Shown in pieces: positions 9,606 to 19,042 of a DNA stretch of 41,014 nucleotides. This stretch comes from an uncultured Pseudocitrobacter sp. (GTDB lineage Bacteria; Pseudomonadota; Gammaproteobacteria; Enterobacterales; Enterobacteriaceae). The stretch lies in the NCBI GenBank assembly GCA_913778145.1, contig CAJYVI010000118.1, positions 1-41,014 of the forward strand, in the 5' to 3' direction. Made by a program: the position numbers and the translations under genes. Below the pieces are notes generated by a model, which was not told the DNA's origin, did not search any database, and worked only from the letters and a program-made list of their open reading frames with translations. Each line of letters starts with the position of its first letter. The stretch's first letter is position 1.

Positions 9606-9715
9606 AGAATGCGGGAAGTTTGAGGGGTATATATACACTCAAGCAACAATGGTTTTACCAATTGGCCGGGAACGGCCAGGCAAATCGAATATGAATAGCC
9701 TAAGGGAGGCATCAA

Positions 9716-10099
9716 ATGATTACTGGTATTCAGATTACTAAAGCCGCAAACGACGACCTGCTGAATTCTTTCTGGCTGCTGGATAGCGAAAAAGGTGAAG
9801 CACGCTGCCTGGTTGCCAAAGGTGGTTATGCAGAAGATGAAGTGGTTGCTGTGAAAGCGCTTGGCGATATCGAATATCGTGAAATCCCGGTTGAAGCGAA
9901 ACCAGAAGTTCGCGTAGAGGGTGGTCAGCACCTGAACGTTAACGTTCTGCGTCGTGAAACTCTGCTGGACGCGGTTGAACATCCGGAAAAATATCCGCAG
10001 CTGACCATTCGTGTTTCAGGCTACGCGGTGCGCTTCAATTCCCTGACGCCGGAACAGCAGCGCGACGTTATCGCCCGTACTTTCACTGAAAGCCTGTAA
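9716..10099 (+). CDS. grcA: autonomous glycyl radical cofactor GrcA (YfiD)
   Basis: GrcA is a small glycyl-radical protein that replaces the oxygen-damaged C-terminal part of pyruvate formate-lyase and restores its activity. The 127-residue product carries the glycyl radical signature RVSGYAVRF with Gly102 as the radical residue, to be activated by PflA. The [18 protein letters not shown] segment before it is shared with the PFL C-terminus. GGGAGG lies 7 bases before the ATG, a strong ribosome binding site. Two FNR sites upstream indicate induction under microaerobic or anaerobic conditions. It ends in a strong bidirectional terminator shared with srmB. Confidence 0.97.
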   Translation: MITGIQITKAANDDLLNSFWLLDSEKGEARCLVAKGGYAEDEVVAVKALGDIEYREIPVEAKPEVRVEGGQHLNVNVLRRETLLDAVEHPEKYPQLTIRVSGYAVRFNSLTPEQQRDVIARTFTESL

Positions 10100-10117
10100 G
10101 TTTTCAGTAGCAGAAAA

Positions 10118-10149
10118 TAAAAACGCCGGGGAGACCCGGCGTTTTTTTT
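10118..10149. terminator. bidirectional terminator between grcA and srmB
   Basis: ACGCCGGG and CCCGGCGT pair around a GAGA loop. T runs follow on the plus strand and, as an A-rich stretch before the stem, on the minus strand. It can end both grcA and the convergent srmB, whose stop codon overlaps the T run. Confidence 0.92.
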
Positions 10150-11476
10150 ACTCTTCTGTCGACTGCGGTTCAGCGCCGCTTGGCTTCCGACGCTTACCGA
10201 CATTCTTCGCGTCGCGATGGCGTACTTTCACGCGCGGTTTTTCTTTATCTTTCTCTTTTTTCTTCTCTGCGCGCTTCGCCAGTACTTTCTTCGACGGTTT
10301 GCCGGTCATTTTTTCACTTGGGGCACGCGTCGTTGGACGCAGCCCATCGATGACGCGCGCTTTCAGCGGTTCTTCGATATAGCGGCCAATTTTCTGCAAC
10401 AGCAGATGGTCATGCGCTTCAACCAGCGAGACCGCTGTACCTTTACGGCCCGCGCGGCCGGTACGGCCAATACGGTGCAGATAGGTATCGCCAGTGCGTG
10501 GCATATCGAAGTTAATCACGTGGCTGACATCCGGGATATCGATACCGCGCGCGGCAACGTCAGTCGCAACCAGCACGTTTACGCGGCCTTCCGTTAGACG
10601 CTTGATCCCTTCGGTGCGTTTGATCTGCGCCATTTCGCCTTCGAGATAGCAGTTGTTGATCCCGGCGGCACGGAGCATTTCGGCAAGTTCATGCACACGC
10701 TCACGTTTACGTACAAACACGATAGCGCGCGTCATATCTTCTTGTTTCAGAAGGTGCTTGAGCAGCTCAACTTTGTGTTCCAGGTTATCCGCACGGTAGT
10801 ACCACTGATGAATTTTCTTCCGTTCACGGGTGGACGGATTAGCAGAAACTTCAACCGGATCTTCGAGCAGACGCTCGGCAAAATCTTTAATCGCATCGCC
10901 TTCAAGCGTGGCGGAGAAGAGCAGCGTCTGCTTACGCCAGCGGGTTTCCCCGGCGATGTGTTCGATGTCCTGCGCAAAACCGAGATCCAGCATACGGTCA
11001 GCTTCGTCAAGAATTAAGGTCTCGACGGCGCGGCAGTCAAAGTTTTCTTCTTTGATGTACTGCAACAGGCGACCGGTGGTGGCAACCACGATATCCTGGT
11101 TTTCGCTGAAGACTTCAGCGTGGTTCATGTACGCGACACCGCCGGTAATGGTGGCGATATCGAGATGGGTGTTTTTGGCCAGCTCGCGCGCGTGGTCGGC
11201 AACCTGCATCGCCAGTTCACGCGTTGGCGTCAGGATCAAGATGCGCGGCGGGCCGGATTTTTTGCGCGGGAAGTCGAGCAGATGCTGCAACGCTGGCAGC
11301 AGATACGCCGCTGTTTTACCGGTGCCGGTGGGCGCAGAACCCAAAACATCACGTCCATCGAGCGCAGGCGGAATGGCGGCAGCCTGGATGGCAGTCGGGC
11401 GTGTAAAGCCTTTGCTCTGGAGCGCGTCCAGCAGGCTTTCATCAAGTTCAAGTTCGGAAAAAGTCGTTACAGTCAT
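10148..11476 (-). CDS. srmB: DEAD-box RNA helicase SrmB
   Basis: SrmB is an ATP-dependent RNA helicase that acts early in 50S subunit assembly. The 442-residue protein shows the Q motif (GFTRPTAIQ, residues 23-31), Walker A PTGTGKT (49-55), PTRELAMQV, the DEAD box, SAT, and in the second RecA domain [13 protein letters not shown] and HRIGRTGR. The C-terminal tail from about residue 385 is very basic and probably binds RNA. The ATG is preceded by GAGGTAG on the minus strand. The gene diverges from trmN6 across about 110 bases. Confidence 0.96.
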   Translation of the reverse strand: MTVTTFSELELDESLLDALQSKGFTRPTAIQAAAIPPALDGRDVLGSAPTGTGKTAAYLLPALQHLLDFPRKKSGPPRILILTPTRELAMQVADHARELAKNTHLDIATITGGVAYMNHAEVFSENQDIVVATTGRLLQYIKEENFDCRAVETLILDEADRMLDLGFAQDIEHIAGETRWRKQTLLFSATLEGDAIKDFAERLLEDPVEVSANPSTRERKKIHQWYYRADNLEHKVELLKHLLKQEDMTRAIVFVRKRERVHELAEMLRAAGINNCYLEGEMAQIKRTEGIKRLTEGRVNVLVATDVAARGIDIPDVSHVINFDMPRTGDTYLHRIGRTGRAGRKGTAVSLVEAHDHLLLQKIGRYIEEPLKARVIDGLRPTTRAPSEKMTGKPSKKVLAKRAEKKKEKDKEKPRVKVRHRDAKNVGKRRKPSGAEPQSTEE

Positions 11477-11587
11477 TGTCTACCTCAGTGTGAGGCGGTG
11501 ATTATAGACGTTACGGCTCTAATCTTCATCTGTTTGTATGGCTATCTGTTCTCAGGTATTGTGCTGAGCCAAAACAGGATACGCAAA

Positions 11588-12331
11588 ATGACTATGTCTG
11601 ACTCGAAACCCACGCTGCGTCGTAATGGATTTACCTTTAAAAAATTTTTTGTCGCGCATGACCGTTGTGCCATGAAAGTGGGGACGGACGGCATTTTACT
11701 GGGCGCATGGGCGCCGATTGCCCATGTAACGCGCGTGCTGGATATTGGCACGGGAAGTGGTTTGCTGGCGTTAATGCTGGCGCAGCGCACCGAAGCGAGT
11801 ACGCACATCGACGCCGTTGAGCTGGATGAAAGCGCCGCAGAGCAGGCGCGAGAAAATGTCGCGCAATCTTCGTGGCCGCAAAAAATTGCCGTACATACGG
11901 CGGATATTCAGACCTGGATAGCGAGCGTCGACAGCCGTTATGACCTGATTGTCAGCAATCCGCCTTACTACGAGCAGGGCGTTGAGTGCGCCACGCCGCA
12001 GCGTGAGCAGGCACGCTACACCACGTCGCTCGATCATCAAACGTTGCTTACCTGCGCGGCGGATGCCATTACGGAAGATGGATTTTTCTGCGTGGTATTG
12101 CCGGAAAACATTGGCCAGAGCTTTACCGAACAGGCGCTGTCGATGGGCTGGTATTTACGCCTGCGTACGGATATCGCCGAATATGATACGCGCCCGCCGC
12201 ACCGCGTCCTGCTGGCGTTCTCGCCAAAAAATGGTGAATGCTTTAGCGACAGAATGGCGATTCGTGGGCCAGAGCAGCAGTACTCAGAAGCGTATACTGC
12301 GCTGACCCAGGCGTTTTATCTCTTTATGTAA
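11588..12331 (+). CDS. trmN6: tRNA1(Val) (adenine(37)-N6)-methyltransferase TrmN6 (YfiC)
   Basis: The enzyme methylates N6 of A37 in valine tRNA using S-adenosylmethionine. It has the Rossmann SAM-binding motif [15 protein letters not shown] and the amino-methyltransferase motif NPPYY, plus the conserved [19 protein letters not shown] start. I chose the ATG at 11588 (247 residues) because AGGAT lies 7 bases before it. The ATG at 11594 would give 245 residues, the E. coli length, and is nearly as plausible. A long open frame extends upstream into the srmB region but is antisense to that gene and not meaningful. The last 16 bases overlap the end of the convergent nadB. Confidence 0.93.
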   Translation: MTMSDSKPTLRRNGFTFKKFFVAHDRCAMKVGTDGILLGAWAPIAHVTRVLDIGTGSGLLALMLAQRTEASTHIDAVELDESAAEQARENVAQSSWPQKIAVHTADIQTWIASVDSRYDLIVSNPPYYEQGVECATPQREQARYTTSLDHQTLLTCAADAITEDGFFCVVLPENIGQSFTEQALSMGWYLRLRTDIAEYDTRPPHRVLLAFSPKNGECFSDRMAIRGPEQQYSEAYTALTQAFYLFM

Positions 12332-13935
12332 GTGAGCGGCGAAAGCACGGACGGGCCGGAATCCTGCATCAGCTCCGGATAATCCAGCGTGTAATGCAGG
12401 CCCCGGCTCTCTTTGCGCATCATCGCACAGCGAACGATAAGTTCCGCCACCTGTACCAGATTGCGCAATTCCAGCAAATTATTCGACACGCGGAAGCGTG
12501 AGTAATATTCGTCAAGCTCCTGTTGAAGCATGGTGATGCGCCGCAGGGCGCGCTCCAGCCGTTTCGTGGTGCGCACAATGCCGACGTAATCCCACATCAG
12601 CAAACGCAGCTCATGCCAGTTGTGCTGAATCACCACTCGCTCGTCGGAATCATCTACCCGGCTTTCATCCCATGCGGGCAGGGTTTCCACCTGACGCGCG
12701 CTGGCAATCCGCTTATTGATGTCTTCCGCCGCCGACCAGCCATAGACCAGGCATTCCAGCAGAGAGTTAGAGGCCATACGGTTCGCGCCGTGCAGGCCGG
12801 TATAGCTCACTTCACCGATCGCATACAGGCCGTCAACATCGCTGCGTCCGTTATCATCCACCATCACGCCGCCGCAGGTATAGTGTGCAGCCGGAACAAC
12901 CGGCACCGGCTCTTTGGTCAGGTCGATACCCAGCCCAAGCAGCTTCTCGTAAATCATCGGGAAATGGTGACGGACAAATTCTGCGGGCTTATGGCTGATG
13001 TCCAGATACATACAATCCACGCCGAGACGTTTCATTTCATGATCGATCGCGCGGGCCACCACATCGCGCGGCGCAAGCTCGCCTCGCGCGTCGAAATCGG
13101 GCATAAAACGACTGCCGTCCGGGCGCTTGAGCATCGCGCCTTCTCCGCGCAGCGCTTCGGTGAGCAGGAAATTACGCGCCTGCGGGTGGAACAGAGCGGT
13201 GGGGTGGAACTGATTAAACTCCAGATTCGCCACGCGACAGCCCGCGCGCCAGGCCATGGCGATACCGTCGCCCGAGGAGATATCCGGGTTGGTGGTGTAC
13301 TGATACACCTTGGACGCGCCGCCCGTCGCCAGCACCACCGATTTCGCCGCGCAGGTTTCCACGCTCTCTTTATTACGATTCCAGACCCACGCGCCAACCA
13401 CACGGCGCGTGCCGGGCAGGCCAATCTTGTCGGACATGATCAGGTCTACCGCGTTGCAGCGCTCAATCACCCGGATGTTGGGATGATTCAGCGCCTTGCT
13501 GACCAGTGTGTTTTCCACTTCTTTGCCGGTGGCATCTGCCGCATGCAGAATGCGGCGATGGCTGTGGCCACCTTCACGTGTCAGGTGATAGCTCGCTTCG
13601 CCGTTGCTTTGTACTTGCGTATCAAACAGTACGCCCTGGTCAATCAACCACTGGACGCAGTTTTTGGCGTTGCTGGCGACAAAAGACACGGCATCACGAT
13701 CGCAAATTCCTGCCCCGGCGATGAGCGTGTCCTCGACGTGGGATTCGATGCTGTCGGTTTCATCAAAAACAGCGGCAATTCCGCCCTGCGCGTAGAAGGT
13801 TGAACCTTCGCTAATCGGGCCTTTACTAAGCACAATGACGGAATGCTGCTCGGCGACGCGCAGCGCGAGAGATAAACCGGCAGCACCGCTACCGATGATC
13901 AGGACATCACAGGAGAGATCTGGAAGAGTGTTCAT
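12316..13935 (-). CDS. nadB: L-aspartate oxidase (NadB)
   Basis: NadB oxidises L-aspartate to iminoaspartate, the first step of de novo NAD synthesis, passing its product to quinolinate synthase NadA. The 539-residue flavoprotein has the FAD dinucleotide-binding motif [16 protein letters not shown] at the N-terminus, the succinate dehydrogenase-like [12 protein letters not shown], the capping-domain [24 protein letters not shown], and [21 protein letters not shown]-terminal helical domain completes the family architecture. A NadR box lies 7 bases upstream of the start, so NAD-dependent repression is expected. No strong Shine-Dalgarno sequence is visible. The 3' end overlaps trmN6 by 16 bases. 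Confidence 0.97.
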   Translation of the reverse strand: MNTLPDLSCDVLIIGSGAAGLSLALRVAEQHSVIVLSKGPISEGSTFYAQGGIAAVFDETDSIESHVEDTLIAGAGICDRDAVSFVASNAKNCVQWLIDQGVLFDTQVQSNGEASYHLTREGGHSHRRILHAADATGKEVENTLVSKALNHPNIRVIERCNAVDLIMSDKIGLPGTRRVVGAWVWNRNKESVETCAAKSVVLATGGASKVYQYTTNPDISSGDGIAMAWRAGCRVANLEFNQFHPTALFHPQARNFLLTEALRGEGAMLKRPDGSRFMPDFDARGELAPRDVVARAIDHEMKRLGVDCMYLDISHKPAEFVRHHFPMIYEKLLGLGIDLTKEPVPVVPAAHYTCGGVMVDDNGRSDVDGLYAIGEVSYTGLHGANRMASNSLLECLVYGWSAAEDINKRIASARQVETLPAWDESRVDDSDERVVIQHNWHELRLLMWDYVGIVRTTKRLERALRRITMLQQELDEYYSRFRVSNNLLELRNLVQVAELIVRCAMMRKESRGLHYTLDYPELMQDSGPSVLSPLTYIKR

Positions 13936-13942
13936 GATGATT

Positions 13943-13960
13943 TGTTTAATTTACTAAACA
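13943..13960. promoter_or_regulatory. NadR operator of nadB
   Basis: TGTTTA-N6-TAAACA is a perfect match to the NadR box known from nadA, nadB and pncB promoters. It lies immediately upstream of the nadB start, where a bound repressor would block transcription or sit over the leader. Confidence 0.88.
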
Positions 13961-14205
13961 CGGTTTGCTCAGCATAGCATCACAAAACGCGCTGGCGCAC
14001 ACATTTTTTTAGTGGAAGTTGTAACGGCTAAACATAACAGCGTCTGTAGGGACTTTGTAAACGAAGGAAAATAATCGAATCTCTGACTCCGGAAACCAGT
14101 ATTTATGGTGAAATAAAAGGCGGGTTACGTTACTCTTGCGAGAATTGCGTTTTTCTTTCGCAACTTAGGCAACGTACTGCATGCGTAGACTTATAATGAG
14201 AGACA

Positions 14206-14361
14206 ATGAACGGTCTACAACTGACAAACAAAAAACAAAGGCGTAACGGAACTTTACAATCATCAGACACTCTAACCCTGTGCTTGCTCATAGTGCAGTG
14301 AACGGAGTGGCGTTTTGATTACGCATTGGAATAGGGTTTGGGGAGACATTACCTCGGATGA
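14206..14361 (+). pseudogene. rseD: rseD-like rpoE leader ORF, interrupted by two stop codons
   Basis: An ATG at 14206 opens a frame that, read through, would end after exactly 51 codons in a TGA overlapping the rpoE ATG (ATGA at 14358-14361). As I recall, E. coli rseD is a 51-residue leader peptide translationally coupled to rpoE, so position and length fit. Here the frame is closed by TGA at 14299-14301, giving a 31-residue peptide that begins MNGLQLTNKKQRR, and again by TAG at 14332-14334. If the sequence is right, the peptide is truncated and direct coupling to rpoE is lost. The identity with rseD is inferred from geometry and memory, not an alignment. Confidence 0.5.
14248..14275 (+). 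promoter_or_regulatory. sigma-E autoregulatory promoter of rpoE
   Basis: A GGAACTT -35 element (14248-14254) and a TCTAA -10 element (14271-14275) are separated by 16 bases. This is the sigma-E consensus arrangement and matches the known autoregulated rpoE promoter. Transcription would start near 14281, downstream of the rseD-like start codon. Transcripts from this promoter therefore lack the leader peptide start, and only longer transcripts carry it. Apart from this, the NadR box and the leader ORF, I see nothing certain in the 13936-14357 gap. Confidence 0.87.
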
Positions 14362-14933
14362 GCGAGCAGTTAACGGACCAGGTCCTGGTAGAACGGGTCC
14401 AAAAAGGAGACCAGAAAGCTTTTAACCTACTGGTGGTGCGCTACCAGCATAAGGTTGCGAGCCTGGTTTCCCGATATGTGCCGTCAGGTGACGTTCCTGA
14501 TGTGGTGCAAGAGTCTTTTATAAAGGCCTATCGTGCGCTGGATTCATTCCGGGGGGATAGCGCTTTCTATACGTGGCTGTACCGTATTGCGGTCAATACG
14601 GCAAAAAATTACCTGGTTGCTCAGGGGCGACGCCCACCGTCCAGCGATGTGGACGCAATGGAAGCAGAAAACTTCGAAAGTGGCGGCGCACTGAAAGAAA
14701 TTTCGAACCCTGAGAACTTAATGTTGTCAGAAGAACTGAGACAGATCGTTTTTCGCACCATTGAAAGCCTTCCAGAAGATTTACGCATGGCAATTACCCT
14801 GCGCGAGCTGGATGGCTTAAGCTATGAAGAGATAGCTGCAATTATGGATTGCCCGGTAGGTACGGTTCGTTCCCGTATCTTCCGTGCGCGAGAAGCCATT
14901 GATAATAAAGTTCAACCGCTTATCAGGCGTTGA
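14358..14933 (+). CDS. rpoE: RNA polymerase sigma factor RpoE (sigma-E)
   Basis: RpoE is the ECF sigma factor for extracytoplasmic stress, directing transcription of envelope-repair genes and of itself. The 191-residue protein has sigma region 2 (DVVQESFIKAYRALDSF and the -10-recognition segment FYTWLYRIAVNTAKNYL) and region 4 with the helix-turn-helix LSYEEIAAIMDCPVGTVRSRIFRAREA. GGGGAGA sits about 12 bases before the ATG. It is the first gene of rpoE-rseA-rseB-rseC, and the following genes encode its negative and modulating regulators. The 31-base gap to rseA suits cotranscription. Confidence 0.98.
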   Translation: MSEQLTDQVLVERVQKGDQKAFNLLVVRYQHKVASLVSRYVPSGDVPDVVQESFIKAYRALDSFRGDSAFYTWLYRIAVNTAKNYLVAQGRRPPSSDVDAMEAENFESGGALKEISNPENLMLSEELRQIVFRTIESLPEDLRMAITLRELDGLSYEEIAAIMDCPVGTVRSRIFRAREAIDNKVQPLIRR

Positions 14934-14964
14934 CGGTAGCGGGATACTGGAAAAGGTATTAGGC

Positions 14965-15615
14965 ATGCAGAAAGAAAAACTTTCCGCCTTAATGGATGGT
15001 GAAACGCTGGATAACGAGTTGCTTACTGAATTAACTCGTTCGCCGGAAATGCAAAAAACCTGGGAGAGCTATCATCTCATCCGTGATTCGCTGCGCGGCG
15101 ACACGGCGGATGTGCTTCATTTTGATATCTCTTCTCGCGTCATGGCTGCCATCGAAAATGAGCCTGTTCGTCAAGCAACGCCGCTCATTCCTGAAGCCCA
15201 GCCAGCGCCACATCAATGGCAGAATATGCCATTCTGGAAAAAAGTTCGTCCGTGGGCGAGCTCACTTACCCAAATGGGCGTAGCGGCTTGCGTATCGCTT
15301 GCAGTTATTGTCGGTGTCCAGCACTATAATGGGCAATCAGATTCTACTCAGCAGCCTGAAACACCGGTTTTTAATACCTTACCGATGATGGGCAAAGCCA
15401 GTCCGGTTAGCCTGGGCGTGCCGTCTGATGCCACTGCGGGTACTGGCCAGCAACAGCAGGTTCAGGAACAACGTCGTCGCATTAACGCAATGTTGCAGGA
15501 TTATGAATTGCAGCGCCGCCTGCATTCTGAGCAACTTCAGTTTGAACAGGCACAAACCCAGCAGGCTGCTGTTCAGGTGCCGGGCTATCAAACTTTAGGA
15601 ACGCAATCGCAGTAA
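14965..15615 (+). CDS. rseA: anti-sigma-E factor RseA
   Basis: RseA is a single-pass inner-membrane protein whose cytoplasmic N-terminal domain binds and inactivates sigma-E. The 216-residue product has the N-terminal domain (LSALMDGETLDNELL), one hydrophobic segment near residues 103-120 (MGVAACVSLAVIVGV), and a glutamine-rich periplasmic domain. The SPVSLG stretch around residues 148-149 matches the DegS cleavage site of E. coli RseA, after which RseP and ClpXP complete degradation. The ATG at 14965 gives the family start MQKEKLSALMDGE; upstream in-frame codons lie inside rpoE. The stop overlaps the rseB start by one base. Confidence 0.97.
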   Translation: MQKEKLSALMDGETLDNELLTELTRSPEMQKTWESYHLIRDSLRGDTADVLHFDISSRVMAAIENEPVRQATPLIPEAQPAPHQWQNMPFWKKVRPWASSLTQMGVAACVSLAVIVGVQHYNGQSDSTQQPETPVFNTLPMMGKASPVSLGVPSDATAGTGQQQQVQEQRRRINAMLQDYELQRRLHSEQLQFEQAQTQQAAVQVPGYQTLGTQSQ

Positions 15616-16568
15616 TGAAGCAACTTTGGTGTGCCATGTCCCTTGTGGCTGGCAGCCTGTTCTTCTCTGTCAACGCCTCGGCTGATGTTTCGTCCGGGGC
15701 GTTGTTGCAGCAGATGAATCTGGCCAGTCAGTCCCTCAACTATGAGCTGTCGTTCGTCAGCATCAATAAAACCGGCGTCGAATCGTTACGCTATCGTCAC
15801 GCGCGTTTGAACAACCAGGCACTGGCACAGCTACTGCAACTGGATGGTCCGCGTCGTGAAGTGGTGCAGCGCGGCAATGAAATCAGCTATTTTGAGCCGG
15901 GCCTCGACCCGTTTACGCTCAATGGCGATTACATCGTCGACTCCCTGCCGTCGCTGGTCTATACCGATTTTAAACGCCTGGCGCCTTATTACGATTTTAT
16001 CTCTGTCGGGCGCACCCGTATCGCCGATCGCTTATGCGAAGTGATCCGCGTCGTTGCGCGCGATGGCACCCGTTATAGCTACATCGTCTGGATGGACTCT
16101 GAAAGCAAACTGCCGATGCGCGTCGACCTGCTCGACCGCGACGGCGAAACGCTGGAGCAGTTCCGCGTAATTGCTTTTAACGTGGGCGATCAGGTCGGCA
16201 GCAGCATGGATAAACTGGCGAAAGCCAGCCTGCCGCCGCTGCTCTCCGTTCCGGCGGGCAGTAAAGTGAACTTCAACTGGTCGCCGACCTGGGTGCCGCA
16301 GGGCTTCAGCGAAGTCTCCAGCAGCCGCCGTACGTTACCGACCATCGATACCGCGGTGGAGTCTCGTCTCTTCTCAGATGGCCTGTTCAGTTTCTCTATT
16401 AACGTCAGCCGGGCCACGGCTAACAGTAGCGAACAGATGCTGCGTACCGGTCGTCGTACGGTGAGCACCACCGTGCGTAATCAGGCTGAAATCACTATCG
16501 TCGGTGAACTGCCGCCGCCAACGGCGAAACGTATTGCCGACGGCATTAGCTTCAAGGGCGCGCAATGA
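15615..16568 (+). CDS. rseB: sigma-E regulatory protein RseB
   Basis: RseB is a periplasmic protein that binds the RseA periplasmic domain and shields it from DegS until lipopolysaccharide intermediates displace it. The 317-residue product starts with a Sec signal peptide ending in NASA, probably cut near residue 23. A large LolA-like N-terminal domain and a smaller C-terminal domain follow. The gene starts within the rseA stop (TAATG) and ends in an ATGA overlap with rseC, so the three are tightly coupled. Confidence 0.96.
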   Translation: MKQLWCAMSLVAGSLFFSVNASADVSSGALLQQMNLASQSLNYELSFVSINKTGVESLRYRHARLNNQALAQLLQLDGPRREVVQRGNEISYFEPGLDPFTLNGDYIVDSLPSLVYTDFKRLAPYYDFISVGRTRIADRLCEVIRVVARDGTRYSYIVWMDSESKLPMRVDLLDRDGETLEQFRVIAFNVGDQVGSSMDKLAKASLPPLLSVPAGSKVNFNWSPTWVPQGFSEVSSSRRTLPTIDTAVESRLFSDGLFSFSINVSRATANSSEQMLRTGRRTVSTTVRNQAEITIVGELPPPTAKRIADGISFKGAQ

Positions 16569-17041
16569 TTAAAGAGTGGGCAACCGTTGTCTCCTGGGAA
16601 AACGGCGTAGCGAAAGTTCACTGTGACGTGAAAGCGTCATGCAGCAGCTGCGCTTCACGCGCGGGCTGCGGCAGCCGTGTGCTAAATAAGCTGGGGCCGC
16701 AAACCAGCCACACCATTAGCGTCCCTAGCGCGGAACCGCTGGTGGCCGGGCAAAAAGTGGAGCTGGGGATTAGCGAAAGCAGCCTGTTGGGTTCTGCTAT
16801 GCTGGTTTACCTGTCACCACTGGTGGGGCTGTTTATCATGGCCTCTCTGTTCCAGGTACTGTTTGGCACAGACCTCGCCGCCATGTGCGGAGCGCTGTTA
16901 GGCGGTGTGGGGGGCTTTTTACTGGCGCGCGGTTTTTCGCCTGCGCTTGCGAAACGCGAAACGTGGCAGCCGGTCATCATTAGCGTTGGCCTGCCGCCTG
17001 ACCTCCTGCGCACCTCCACCTCTTCTGAATTGAGCCAGTGA
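16565..17041 (+). CDS. rseC: SoxR-reducing system / sigma-E regulatory protein RseC
   Basis: RseC is a small inner-membrane protein of the RseC/MucC family. It has been linked to reduction of SoxR and mildly to sigma-E activity. The 158-residue product has an N-terminal cysteine-rich region (CDVKASCSSCASRAGCGSR, from about residue 20), which could bind a metal or Fe-S cluster, and two membrane helices (residues about 80-100 and 105-125). It overlaps rseB by four bases, and a terminator hairpin overlaps its stop codon. Confidence 0.94.
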   Translation: MIKEWATVVSWENGVAKVHCDVKASCSSCASRAGCGSRVLNKLGPQTSHTISVPSAEPLVAGQKVELGISESSLLGSAMLVYLSPLVGLFIMASLFQVLFGTDLAAMCGALLGGVGGFLLARGFSPALAKRETWQPVIISVGLPPDLLRTSTSSELSQ

Positions 17042-17060
17042 TCGTACTGGCTTTATTTTT
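17033..17060 (+). terminator. terminator of the rpoE-rseABC operon
   Basis: AGCCAGT and ACTGGCT form a 7-bp stem around a 6-base loop, followed by TTATTTTTATTT. The stem includes the last rseC codons and its stop, so the terminator is partly coding. Confidence 0.75.
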
Positions 17061-17226
17061 ATTTACATCTGGTATGAGAAAGCCGTGAACTGAACCGCTA
17101 TGCTTGCTGGAAGAGCATTTCCTGGTTGCGCAGTTGTAGTGTAGAATGCGGCGTTTTCGAACGACACAAACGTCAGGCACAGAACAGCGGCCTCAAAGTA
17201 TTCGTAAGGCATAATTATCTTAATAT

Positions 17227-19026
17227 ATGAAGAATATACGTAACTTTTCGATCATTGCACATATCGACCACGGTAAGTCGACGCTGTCTGACCGTATCAT
17301 CCAGATTTGCGGTGGCCTTTCTGATCGTGAAATGGAAGCCCAGGTTCTCGACTCGATGGATCTGGAACGCGAACGCGGCATTACCATTAAAGCGCAGAGC
17401 GTCACCCTGGACTTTAAATCAGCTGATGGCGAAACCTATCAACTGAATTTTATCGACACCCCTGGTCACGTCGACTTCTCTTACGAAGTTTCCCGTTCTC
17501 TGGCGGCCTGTGAAGGCGCACTGCTGGTGGTTGACGCCGGGCAGGGCGTTGAGGCGCAAACCCTGGCAAACTGCTACACCGCCATGGAAATGGACCTGGA
17601 AGTGGTTCCGGTCCTGAACAAAATCGACCTCCCGGCTGCCGATCCTGAGCGCGTGGCGGAAGAAATTGAAGATATCGTTGGTATCGACGCGGCAGATGCC
17701 GTGCGCTGCTCAGCGAAAACCGGCGTGGGTGTCACCGAGGTTCTGGAACGTCTGGTGCGCGATATTCCGCCGCCGGAAGGCGATCCGGAAGGCCCGCTGC
17801 AGGCGCTGATCATTGACTCCTGGTTCGATAACTACCTGGGCGTGGTCTCGCTGGTGCGTATTAAAAACGGCACCATGCGTAAAGGCGACAAAATTAAAGT
17901 GATGAGCACCGGTCAGGTGTATAACGCCGACCGTCTGGGCATCTTTACCCCGAAACAGGTTGACCGTACCGAGCTGAAATGCGGCGAGGTGGGTTGGCTG
18001 GTGTGCGCCATTAAAGACATTCTGGGCGCACCGGTTGGCGATACGCTGACCCAGGCGCGTAACCCGGCGGAGAAAGCGCTGCCAGGCTTTAAAAAAGTCA
18101 AACCGCAGGTGTATGCGGGCCTGTTCCCGGTAAGCTCTGACGATTACGAAAACTTCCGCGATGCGTTGGGCAAACTGAGCCTGAACGACGCCTCTCTGTT
18201 CTATGAGCCGGAAAGCTCTACCGCGCTGGGCTTCGGCTTCCGCTGTGGCTTCCTCGGTCTGCTGCACATGGAGATCATTCAGGAGCGTCTGGAACGTGAA
18301 TACGATCTGGATCTCATCACTACCGCGCCGACCGTAGTCTATGAAGTAGAGACCACGAACAAAGAGGTCATCTACGTCGACAGCCCGTCTAAACTGCCGC
18401 CGCTGAATAACATCGCGGAGCTGCGTGAGCCGATTGCCGAGTGTCATATGCTGCTGCCGCAGGAGTATCTCGGCAACGTTATCACCTTGTGCGTTGAAAA
18501 ACGTGGTGTACAGACCAACATGGTTTACCACGGTAAACAGGTTGCGCTGACTTATGAAATCCCGATGGCGGAAGTCGTGCTCGATTTCTTCGACCGTCTG
18601 AAGTCAACGTCCCGCGGTTATGCATCGCTGGATTACAACTTCAAACGCTTCCAGGCGTCTAACATGGTGCGAGTGGATGTTCTCATCAACAGCGAACGTG
18701 TGGATGCGCTGGCGCTGATCACCCACAACGATAATGCGCCGTACCGTGGCCGTGAACTGGTTGAAAAGATGAAAGAGCTGATCCCTCGTCAGCAGTTTGA
18801 TATCGCGATTCAGGCGGCCATTGGCAACCACATTATCGCGCGTTCAACGGTGAAACAGTTGCGTAAAAACGTCCTGGCGAAATGCTACGGCGGTGACGTC
18901 AGCCGTAAGAAAAAACTGCTGCAAAAACAGAAAGAGGGTAAAAAGCGTATGAAGCAGGTCGGTAACGTCGAACTGCCGCAGGAAGCTTTCCTCGCCATTC
19001 TGCACGTCGGAAAAGACGGTAAATAA
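17227..19026 (+). CDS. lepA: elongation factor 4 (LepA)
   Basis: LepA is a ribosome-associated GTPase related to EF-G, implicated in back-translocation and in initiation or 30S biogenesis. The 599-residue protein has the G1 motif AHIDHGKST at the N-terminus, [22 protein letters not shown] and SAKTGVG, then an EF-Tu-like domain 2, the EF-G-like [14 protein letters not shown] domain, and the LepA-specific basic C-terminal domain. It has the standard length. The start has no strong Shine-Dalgarno sequence. A possible TAGAAT -10 lies at 17142-17147. lepB follows 16 bases downstream, the usual lepA-lepB operon. Confidence 0.98.
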   Translation: MKNIRNFSIIAHIDHGKSTLSDRIIQICGGLSDREMEAQVLDSMDLERERGITIKAQSVTLDFKSADGETYQLNFIDTPGHVDFSYEVSRSLAACEGALLVVDAGQGVEAQTLANCYTAMEMDLEVVPVLNKIDLPAADPERVAEEIEDIVGIDAADAVRCSAKTGVGVTEVLERLVRDIPPPEGDPEGPLQALIIDSWFDNYLGVVSLVRIKNGTMRKGDKIKVMSTGQVYNADRLGIFTPKQVDRTELKCGEVGWLVCAIKDILGAPVGDTLTQARNPAEKALPGFKKVKPQVYAGLFPVSSDDYENFRDALGKLSLNDASLFYEPESSTALGFGFRCGFLGLLHMEIIQERLEREYDLDLITTAPTVVYEVETTNKEVIYVDSPSKLPPLNNIAELREPIAECHMLLPQEYLGNVITLCVEKRGVQTNMVYHGKQVALTYEIPMAEVVLDFFDRLKSTSRGYASLDYNFKRFQASNMVRVDVLINSERVDALALITHNDNAPYRGRELVEKMKELIPRQQFDIAIQAAIGNHIIARSTVKQLRKNVLAKCYGGDVSRKKKLLQKQKEGKKRMKQVGNVELPQEAFLAILHVGKDGK

Positions 19027-19042
19027 TCCTTAAGGAGTTGGC

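Noticed and set aside
11120..11587. An upstream extension of trmN6 that would give a 403-residue protein
   Set aside because: The extension is antisense to srmB and covers the promoter region; the family start and a Shine-Dalgarno sequence are at 11588.
12523..13803. A 426-codon plus-strand frame inside nadB
   Set aside because: It is antisense to nadB, which is fully explained as L-aspartate oxidase.
14315..14425. A 36-codon frame starting with TTG and overlapping rpoE as an alternative leader peptide
   Set aside because: It has no ribosome binding site and ends inside rpoE; the ATG at 14206 fits the 51-codon geometry better.
14884..14964. An earlier start for rseA inside the end of rpoE
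   Set aside because: The family start MQKEKLSALMDGE is at 14965 and gives the usual length of 216 residues.
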